Part shown: positions 1 to 4,670 of the stretch, piece after piece
Layout: each line of letters opens with the position of its first letter
Position numbering within the stretch: the stretch's first letter is position 1
Assembly (NCBI GenBank): GCA_019136035.1
Contig: JAGVUW010000775.1
Span: 1 to 6,842, forward strand
DNA: 6,842 nucleotides
Source: Verrucomicrobiota bacterium
GTDB taxonomy: Bacteria > Verrucomicrobiota > Lentisphaeria > Oligosphaerales > JAFGRS01
Reading direction: 5' to 3'
Notes under the pieces: model-generated
Database searches by the model: none
The model's input: the letters and a program-made list of their open reading frames with translations, nothing else
What the model was told of the DNA's origin: nothing
Translations under genes and position numbers: made by a program

Positions 1-1035
1 ATTGCCCTCCGAGTCGTAGTCGACCCAACTCCGCGCCAGGCTGTTCTCGCCGAACACCGCCGCCTGGCCGCGCCGTCCCGGCACGAACCGGACCTCGCCG
101 TGGACCTCCAGCGGCTGACGGGAGCCCCGCGCTGCGGCAGCCTGGAGGCGGCCGTCCATCGGGGCGTAGAAGAGCACTGCCGGCGAGACCTCGACCGCCG
201 GCAACAGCGGCGGCGGCACGCTCTCGGCGCAGCGGAAGCCCATGTAGCGCCGACAGGCATTGAAGGGCAGGGGCTGCCGCGAGGTGGTGCGGGCATCCCA
301 CTCGGTCAGGCACCAGGCGCCGCCGCGAGTCACGCCGCGGTAGTGCGGGCCCTGCGCCACGGGGTTCTGTGGCGGGCTGCGCAGGTAGAAGTCCTCCTGC
401 CAGACGTCCTCGACCCACTCGCGGACATTCCCGGCCATGTCCCAGGCCCCGCACGGGCTGCGGTCGCCTGCCTGGGAGCCGACCGCCTGGGCCTCGTGCC
501 AGCCGGCCTCGGCGGTGACGAGCCGCCGTGGCGACCACGCCTCGCCCCATGGGTAGCGCCGGGCGTCGGTGCCGCGGGCGGCGCGCTCCCACTCGGCCTC
601 GGTCGGCAGGCGGCGTTTCACGTGGCGGGCATAGGCGGCGGCGCCATTCCACGAGACGGCGCAGACGGGGTGGTCCTCATAGCCGCGGCGGACCCGGCAC
701 AGCCCGGTGGCGTGGTCGAACTCGAGGCGCGAGGCGTGGTTGGCCAGGTCGCACCACTCGTAGAGGCGCGCCAGGTTGCCGGGCGCGGCGGCGTTGAGGA
801 AGGCGACGAACTGGGCATTGGTGACCTCATGGCGGTCGATCCAGAAGGCGTCGAGGTGGACGGTGTGGGGCGGGAACTCGGCGGTGCGGCCGTGGGCGTC
901 CTCGTCGTTGGCGCCCATGGTGAAGTTCCCGGCCGGCACCAGGATCTGCGGCATGCCGTCGGCGGCGGCGATGCGTTCCTCCTGGCCTGCGGCGGCCAGG
1001 AGCGTGAGCCCCAGAAGAAGGGCTGTCATCCGCAT
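1..1035 (-). CDS. Secreted FGE-sulfatase-domain protein with C-terminal concanavalin/LamG-like domain (partial, runs off left edge)
   Basis: The frame is open for 345 codons and has no stop before the left edge. Residues 1-17 (MRMTALLLGLTLLAAAG) look like a Sec signal peptide. Residues about 28-272 match the formylglycine-generating-enzyme/sulfatase-modifying-factor fold: VPAGNFTMG (33-41), WIDRHEVTNAQF (65-76), RLPTEAEWERAARG (142-155), YPWG (161-164), WDMAGNVREWVED (198-210), TRGGAW (236-241) and YMGFRCA (264-270). Residues from about 286 (VLFYAPMDG, then GRRGQAAVFGEN) resemble the start of a concanavalin A/LamG-like domain. True FGEs carry two catalytic Cys after RGGSF; here only C242 lies near and the second is missing. 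A formylglycine-generating role is therefore doubtful, and an extracytoplasmic or sugar-binding role is more likely. Start: ATG at 1035 has GGAGG nine bases upstream and puts the signal peptide at the N-terminus. ATG at 1098 is an alternative that overlaps the upstream stop as ATGA and has its own GGAGG. It is cotranscribed behind the hydrolase-like gene. Confidence 0.9.
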   Translation of the reverse strand, partial: MRMTALLLGLTLLAAAGQEERIAAADGMPQILVPAGNFTMGANDEDAHGRTAEFPPHTVHLDAFWIDRHEVTNAQFVAFLNAAAPGNLARLYEWCDLANHASRLEFDHATGLCRVRRGYEDHPVCAVSWNGAAAYARHVKRRLPTEAEWERAARGTDARRYPWGEAWSPRRLVTAEAGWHEAQAVGSQAGDRSPCGAWDMAGNVREWVEDVWQEDFYLRSPPQNPVAQGPHYRGVTRGGAWCLTEWDARTTSRQPLPFNACRRYMGFRCAESVPPPLLPAVEVSPAVLFYAPMDGRLQAAAARGSRQPLEVHGEVRFVPGRRGQAAVFGENSLARSWVDYDSEGN

Positions 1036-1044
1036 CGGCAGCGT

Positions 1045-1049
1045 CCTCC
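1045..1049 (-). promoter_or_regulatory. Ribosome binding site deciding the 1035 start
   Basis: The minus strand reads GGAGG here, nine bases before ATG at 1035. A second GGAGG (minus strand, 1107-1103) sits four bases before the alternative ATG at 1098. Both are good Shine-Dalgarno matches. The 1035 start is preferred because it leaves a compact signal peptide. The 1098 start would give a 21-residue hydrophilic extension ahead of it. Confidence 0.5.
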
Positions 1050-1094
1050 CGGAAGGCGCCTGTGGGTGGGGCAGGGCGGCGGTGGCGGGGCGTT

Positions 1095-1877
1095 TCATGG
1101 CACCTCCAGGAACAGCGCCGCAACGCGGCCTTCGAAGGGCTCGAGGTGGAGACGGAGGCGGCCGTCCGGCGCCTGTCCGATGGCGAGGTCGCGGCTCGTG
1201 TCGAGGGTCTGCATCCAGGCGCGTCGCGGGTGGCCCTCGACGGCACTGGCGAGGTCGACATCGAGGTCCCAGGCGGTGCGCTCCGTTGGCTCGCGGCGAT
1301 CCAGGAGGGTGACCACCACGCGAGTGCGCTCCGGGTGCCGGAACCAGCGCGCCTCGACCCGCGCCGGCGTGGCGCCCAGGCCGAGGCCGTCGAGGAAGTC
1401 GCCGCGGCTCATCTCCGGGTGGCAGGCACGCCGCAGGGCCACGATCCGGCGCTGCCAGTCGTCGGCCAGCTCGGGCGGACGGTGGCTCATCGGGAATTCG
1501 AAGCGATTGCCGATGAGGAAGACCCTCTCGATGGCGTCGCGGCTGGTCAGGCGTTCCCCCGGGTAGAACTGCTTCAGGCCCTCGTTGCCATTGCACATGC
1601 CGGAGAAGAGAGGGTACTCCGGCAGGGTGTAGCGCACGACCTCCGGGTGGGCATGCGGCGGATGCCACATCAGGCCGAGGGCGTGGGTGCCGTACTGCAG
1701 CAGGCGGTCGGTGGCGTACTCATGCATCATACAGAACTGCCGCGGCGCCCGGCGCCGCAGCCGCGCGAAGAAGTCGATGATGCTCTGGCCCTCGGCGGCC
1801 GGGCGGCGGTGCCCGTGGTCGGTGGCGAAGCACGGGCTGCCGCGCGACACCGGGCAACTGTCGAGGTACCCAGACAT
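1095..1877 (-). CDS. Downstream part of the frameshifted sugar-hydrolase-like protein (rest of catalytic barrel and C-terminal beta domain)
   Basis: This 260-codon frame opens at an ATG at 1877, but that is unlikely to be a real start because no GGAGG precedes it. It is the continuation of the gene that begins at 4218, displaced by one base. Real homologous reading probably begins at 1868 (YLDSCP). With one base removed from the GGG at 1871-1869, the protein reads DYGLDVWYLDSCP without a break and totals 1040 residues. Residues here include YLDS (784-787 of the joined protein), DHGH (800-803) and MMHE (830-833), then a Leu/Arg/Val-rich beta C-terminus from about 920 to the end. YLDS after a hydrophobic strand resembles the nucleophile strand of clan-D-type (GH27/31/36) barrels; this is inference from pattern only. 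The stop TGA (1097-1095) overlaps an ATG at 1098 of the next gene. Confidence 0.75.
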   Translation of the reverse strand: MSGYLDSCPVSRGSPCFATDHGHRRPAAEGQSIIDFFARLRRRAPRQFCMMHEYATDRLLQYGTHALGLMWHPPHAHPEVVRYTLPEYPLFSGMCNGNEGLKQFYPGERLTSRDAIERVFLIGNRFEFPMSHRPPELADDWQRRIVALRRACHPEMSRGDFLDGLGLGATPARVEARWFRHPERTRVVVTLLDRREPTERTAWDLDVDLASAVEGHPRRAWMQTLDTSRDLAIGQAPDGRLRLHLEPFEGRVAALFLEVP

Positions 1878-4218
1878 CGAGGCCGTAGTCGCGGGCCCAC
1901 ACGTCCGTCACCCAGTAGGCGTAGTAGTCGGTCCAGGCCTTGCCCGCCGGGCAGGTGTTCCAGTAGTCGTCGAGGTAGCCGGGCACCGTCGTGGACCACA
2001 TCGAGTAGCTGCCGGTGTGGTCCATGAGGCTCTGCTGGAGCCAGCCCTCCGCCAGGTAGTCGAGGCCCGGCCGCGGAATGGCCTTGGGGATCTTCTGGGC
2101 CAGGCGCGGCTGCCGCAGGAAGGTCCCCAGGAGCGGATCGCCGGTGTTGAAGTTCAGGTAGACGCCCAGGTGCCCGCCGCGGCGGTGTATGGCACGGATG
2201 GCCTGCTTGAGATCCGCCTCGGTGCCCATGTAGGGGTTCGGGAAGCCGAAGTCGTGGTACGACAGCTCACCGCCGGTCATCTGACTCCAGAGCTGGATGT
2301 AGTCGATGCCGGTGGCCTGGGCATTCTCCAGCACCCGCGGGAGCTGCCCGAACTCGTAGCCCGGCCCGCCGGTCATGACATAGCCATCGGCCTCGACCAG
2401 CCAGTCCGGCCGCGGCCGCTGGGTGAAGGTCTCGCGGAACCAGTCGCGGTAGAGGTCCGCGGCGCGGTGCCAGTCGCCGGCATGGGGCGCCAGGCCGCAG
2501 GGCCCCGGCGTCCAGCGCTCGCCAGGCCAGCACAGGGCCCAGCGCTGCACTGCCAGGGTCAGGAGCCGCGAGGCGGCGTCGCTGCGCAGAATCAGGTGCG
2601 TCTCCGGCAGGGGCAACACGTCCCCGACCTTGACGTACAGCCCGCCGTCGGCGCCGTAGACGTCGAACCAGCCCATGGTCAGCCCGCCGATGTAGGGCAG
2701 CGGCCGCTGGCCCACCAGCGTCCGGCCCGGGTCGGGAAAACGCTGCCCCATGAGGTACGGCACCACGACATGCGGATCGGCGCCGCAGGCGGTGTCAGGC
2801 AGTCCGGAGAGACTCGGGTAGCGCACGCGGTGGATGACCAGCGACTGGCTCGGGCGCACCGTGCGCGGGTTGTCAATGGCGATGTCCCAGAGCGTCTCCA
2901 CGCCCTGCAGCGGCACGGTGATCGTCAGGGTCACCAGCGCCGAACCGCCGAGGCGGTGGCGGAAACGCAGGCGCTGCCCGAAGGCGCCGGCTTCTGCCTC
3001 GACCGCCTCGAGGGTGTCGCAGTCGGGCAGGATGGTCTGGACATCCTCATCGCGGAAGCAGTGCGGCCGGCGCAGGAAGCTGACCGCGTCGATCTCGGCG
3101 ATGGCGAAGCCCTCCGGCGGCGCCGCGATGGCCAGGCCGCAGGTGCGGTTGGCCGCTTCGAGCAGCCGGCCGCTCCGGCGGTCGAAGGTCAGCGAGACCT
3201 CGTCATTGCCGACGGTGACCGGCTCCGGCTCGCCGCGCCGGGCGCGCAGGGCCTCGGCGGGGAGGATCAGGGGCGCCGGCGCCAGGATGGGCTGGTCGTC
3301 AAGCCAGACCTCGAGCGATTGCCAGAGGCTGGTGCCCGGGCTCCAGAGGTCCCCGGCCTCGAGGTCGAGACGGGCGGTGCCGTCGGCGGTTGCCGCCAGG
3401 GCCTCATCGACGACACGGTCGCCATGGGCGCCCCGCAGCACCAGGCGGGCGCGCGCCTGGCCGGCCGACGGCAGGCCGACGGCCAGCACCGACCAGTGCA
3501 CCGCGGTGCCCGCCCGCTGCACGCCGCTCGACTCCAGGCCGATGGCCTCGGACAGGAAACGCAGCCGGCCGAAGCCCTCGGGCTCGTGGAACCCCCGCAC
3601 CAGCGGCGACCAGGTGGCGTACTGGCGGTGCAGGCGGTCGTTGCGGGCGATGTTGAAGGACCACTCCTGCCCTGGTACCGGCGCGCCGGCGCTGTCGAGG
3701 GCCGCCCAAGGCACGCGGACCTCCAGGACCCAGGCCTCGGCCGTACGCGACACCGCGGCCGTCCAGTCGCCGTTCCAGGCCTTGTCTTTGGCCTTGGCGT
3801 CGTAGAGCACCCCGGCGAGGTTGACGGCCAGGTGGACGTAGGACCGCGGCGTCGGCGCCAGGTAGATCTCGACGCACTCGTCGCCACAGACCGCGCCATC
3901 GCGGTCGCGCGCCATACCGGCCTCGAGCGCCGTGGCCGCGCCGGACGGGAGGTCGCACGCGATCCCGAGGTACAGCGCCTCGGCGTCGTAGAGGCAGCGG
4001 ACCGCCGTCCGGCGCCGCGCCGCCTGGTCGCCGCCGAGGACGCGGAAGTCCGTCGAGACGACGGCCCGACGCCAGGCGTCTTCCCGCAGGTCTCCGTCGA
4101 CCACCACCGGGCCGCTGGCGCGGCTGACGCCGAGCGTCGGCGCCGCGGCCGCGCCGAGCCCCGCCAGAGCCACAGCCGCCAAGGCCAACCTGAGGGTGCG
4201 CGGGAAGATCGTCGCCAC
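1720..4218 (-). CDS. Large secreted CBM9-domain, glycoside-hydrolase-like protein, upstream part (frameshifted near its catalytic strand)
   Basis: Starts with GTG at 4218, which has GGAGG six bases upstream. Residues 1-26 are a signal peptide (TLRLALAAVALAGLGAAAA), so the product is exported. Residues about 33-222 form a CBM9/DOMON-like carbohydrate-binding domain: VDGDLREDAW (40-49), VRCLYDAEALYLGIAC (73-88), DECVEIYLAP (113-122), WSFNIARND (186-194) and a closing FHEPEGFGRLRF (210-221). From about 334 (VTVGNDEVSLTFDRRSGRL) comes a beta-sandwich of the kind that precedes retaining-glycosidase barrels. From about 590 there is a barrel-like region: GIDYIQLW (637-644), then a helix-strand ending GGHLGVYLNFNTGDP. 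The overall plan recalls DUF6259-type putative hydrolases, but I cannot confirm the family or the substrate. Correct reading ends near residue 783 (W, 1872-1870). The remaining roughly 48 codons to the stop at 1722-1720 are out-of-frame, Arg/Pro/Ala-rich sequence. Intact length would be 1040 residues. It leads a two-gene operon. Confidence 0.85.
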   Translation of the reverse strand: MATIFPRTLRLALAAVALAGLGAAAAPTLGVSRASGPVVVDGDLREDAWRRAVVSTDFRVLGGDQAARRRTAVRCLYDAEALYLGIACDLPSGAATALEAGMARDRDGAVCGDECVEIYLAPTPRSYVHLAVNLAGVLYDAKAKDKAWNGDWTAAVSRTAEAWVLEVRVPWAALDSAGAPVPGQEWSFNIARNDRLHRQYATWSPLVRGFHEPEGFGRLRFLSEAIGLESSGVQRAGTAVHWSVLAVGLPSAGQARARLVLRGAHGDRVVDEALAATADGTARLDLEAGDLWSPGTSLWQSLEVWLDDQPILAPAPLILPAEALRARRGEPEPVTVGNDEVSLTFDRRSGRLLEAANRTCGLAIAAPPEGFAIAEIDAVSFLRRPHCFRDEDVQTILPDCDTLEAVEAEAGAFGQRLRFRHRLGGSALVTLTITVPLQGVETLWDIAIDNPRTVRPSQSLVIHRVRYPSLSGLPDTACGADPHVVVPYLMGQRFPDPGRTLVGQRPLPYIGGLTMGWFDVYGADGGLYVKVGDVLPLPETHLILRSDAASRLLTLAVQRWALCWPGERWTPGPCGLAPHAGDWHRAADLYRDWFRETFTQRPRPDWLVEADGYVMTGGPGYEFGQLPRVLENAQATGIDYIQLWSQMTGGELSYHDFGFPNPYMGTEADLKQAIRAIHRRGGHLGVYLNFNTGDPLLGTFLRQPRLAQKIPKAIPRPGLDYLAEGWLQQSLMDHTGSYSMWSTTVPGYLDDYWNTCPAGKAWTDYYAYWVTDVWARDYGLDVWVPRQLPGVARQPVLRHRPRAPPPGRRGPEHHRLLRAAAAPGAAAVLYDA
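1869..1871 (-). other. Apparent +1 frameshift site in the hydrolase-like gene
   Basis: The plus strand has CCC here (GGG on the coding strand). Upstream coding ends ...YGLDVW in one frame and downstream coding resumes YLDSCP... in the next. Dropping a single G gives DVWYLDS and joins the two frames from 4218 to 1095 as exactly 1041 codons including the stop. No heptameric slippery sequence is visible, so programmed shifting is not supported. The candidates are a sequencing or assembly indel, or a recent inactivating mutation. Confidence 0.8.
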
Positions 4219-4224
4219 GTCTCG

Positions 4225-4229
4225 CCTCC
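4225..4229 (-). promoter_or_regulatory. Ribosome binding site fixing the GTG start at 4218
   Basis: The minus strand reads GGAGG here, six bases ahead of GTG at 4218. The ATG at 4231 lies in a different frame, and the GTG immediately leads into the signal peptide. The non-ATG start is therefore well supported. Confidence 0.7.
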
Positions 4230-4283
4230 ATCCCTGTGCCGACTACGCGCCTCGAGGCCGAGGCTGCGCCGCCGGCCGTCCTG

Positions 4284-4308
4284 CCGCCGCCGTTCGCGTC
4301 GGCGGCGG
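4284..4308. repeat. Inverted repeat, 9-bp stem with 7-base loop
   Basis: Left arm 4284-4292 (CCGCCGCCG) pairs exactly with 4300-4308 (CGGCGGCGG) around a TTCGCGT loop. It lies about 65 bases upstream of the leftward gene start, so it would fall in that transcript's 5' leader. The arms are a simple CCG triplet run, so it may be compositional rather than regulatory. Confidence 0.35.
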
Positions 4309-4432
4309 GCCTCTGCCCCCAGGGCGGCCGCCGCGCCCCGGCGGCGCTCGCGCCATGGTGCCCGGCAACGGGAACCTAACGCCCGGCGACACCGCCTGCA
4401 AACCCCCACCTTGCCCCTTGCCCGGCGCTCGC

Positions 4433-4447
4433 TGGCCGGCGGGGGGC
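4433..4447 (+). repeat. Outer 15-bp direct repeat, copy 1
   Basis: TGGCCGGCGGGGGGC here is identical to 4599-4613. The two copies lie outside the inner 20-bp repeat pair, giving a nested arrangement. The sequence is G-rich, so chance similarity is possible. Confidence 0.5.
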
Positions 4448-4463
4448 CGTTCTGAAGCCCGGC

Positions 4464-4483
4464 TCTGGCACCCCTTCAGGGTG
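4464..4483 (+). repeat. 20-bp direct repeat with internal hairpin, copy 1
   Basis: TCTGGCACCCCTTCAGGGTG here is repeated exactly 78 bases downstream. The core is also an inverted repeat. In this copy GCACCC (4468-4473) pairs with GGGTGC (4479-4484) around CTTCA. An exact 20-mer that is itself a stem-loop resembles a REP-type or small non-autonomous dispersed element. Whether it is genome-wide cannot be seen from here. Confidence 0.8.
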
Positions 4484-4505
4484 CGCGGTTCGTGGTTTCC
4501 CGTTT

Positions 4506-4535
4506 CCGGGGGTCGTGCTCTCGCGCGACCCCCGG
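4506..4535. repeat. Strong hairpin between the two repeat copies (13-bp stem, 4-base loop)
   Basis: Arm 4506-4518 pairs with 4523-4535 around TCTC. Twelve pairs are Watson-Crick and one is a G-T wobble (4516/4525). It has no following T-run, and the flanking genes diverge from it, so it is not placed as an ordinary terminator. Its central position between the two 20-bp copies suggests it belongs to the same element. Confidence 0.75.
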
Positions 4536-4541
4536 CTACGA

Positions 4542-4561
4542 TCTGGCACCCCTTCAGGGTG
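4542..4561 (+). repeat. 20-bp direct repeat with internal hairpin, copy 2
   Basis: This is an exact copy of 4464-4483. Here the internal stem is 5 bp (CACCC 4547-4551 with GGGTG 4557-4561), because the next outer pair is lost. The bases immediately before and after the 20-mer differ from copy 1, which gives sharp repeat boundaries. Confidence 0.8.
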
Positions 4562-4598
4562 GCCGGGCAAGCCTTGACGCGATCCTCGATCAGCCCTG

Positions 4599-4613
4599 TG
4601 GCCGGCGGGGGGC
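4599..4613 (+). repeat. Outer 15-bp direct repeat, copy 2
   Basis: Identical to 4433-4447. It ends four bases before the -35-like box of the rightward promoter candidate, so any insertion bounded by these repeats would have landed right against the murC control region. Confidence 0.5.
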
Positions 4614-4616
4614 GCC

Positions 4617-4645
4617 TTGGCAATCGCCCCGGCGGTGGCCATATT
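4617..4645 (+). promoter_or_regulatory. Candidate sigma-70-type promoter for murC-murB
   Basis: TTGGCA (4617-4622, five of six to TTGACA), then 17 bases, then CATATT (4640-4645, four of six to TATAAT). The -10-like box is one of the few AT-rich spots in the intergenic region. Transcription would start near 4652, giving a leader of only about 19 bases to GTG 4671, or about 49 bases to ATG 4701. Confidence 0.5.
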
Positions 4646-4658
4646 GGCGGGCGACGGG

Positions 4659-4664
4659 GGAGGG
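4659..4664 (+). promoter_or_regulatory. Ribosome binding site supporting the GTG 4671 start
   Basis: GGAGGG lies six bases before GTG at 4671. The in-frame ATG pair at 4701/4704 has no Shine-Dalgarno-like sequence in front of it, which decides the start choice here. Confidence 0.5.
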
Positions 4665-4670
4665 CCTGGC

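Larger units (their letters stand above)
4219..4670. other. Divergent intergenic region (about 450 bases, no convincing gene)
   Basis: This region separates the leftward operon from rightward murC. Frames on both strands are open here, but they are Pro/Arg/Gly-rich, lack known motifs, and are explained by the base composition. The left half (4219-4432) is low-complexity G/C with one stem-loop at 4284-4308. The right half holds the repeat/hairpin cluster (4433-4613) and a rightward promoter candidate (4617-4645). A leftward promoter is not clear: the best match on the minus strand is TTGCAG, 17 bases, TAGGTT (-10 at 4378-4373), only three of six matches in each box. Confidence 0.7.

Noticed and set aside
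100..1566. A 488-codon plus-strand open frame
   Set aside because: It lies opposite the FGE-like gene and the hydrolase C-terminus, both of which have clear motifs. This frame has none.
1865..1876. Programmed ribosomal frameshifting in the hydrolase-like gene
   Set aside because: No X_XXY_YYZ heptamer or internal Shine-Dalgarno/stop arrangement like known sites is present. A simple indel in GGG explains the data.
1687..4455. A 922-codon open frame on the plus strand
   Set aside because: It is antisense to the CBM9/hydrolase-like gene, is composed of Arg/Gly/Ala/Val/Gln-rich sequence without motifs, and is explained by G/C-biased third positions of the real gene.
4506..4535. Intrinsic transcription terminator
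   Set aside because: The stem is strong, but no T-run follows on either strand, and the flanking genes are transcribed away from this site, so nothing ends here.
4574..4602. TTGACG at 4574-4579 as the -35 box of a rightward promoter
   Set aside because: At 17-base spacing the -10 position reads TGTGGC-like, GC-rich sequence. The pair at 4617-4645 is much better.
4433..4613. CRISPR array
   Set aside because: There are only two 20-bp repeats with one 58-base interval that is filled by a hairpin. There are no further units and no cas genes.
4243..4623. A possible small protein of 126 codons in the intergenic region, with TLKGCQ occurring twice
   Set aside because: The repeated peptide is just translation of the 20-bp DNA repeat. 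The frame crosses the hairpin element and the composition is Pro/Arg/Gly-rich, so it is not a credible gene.
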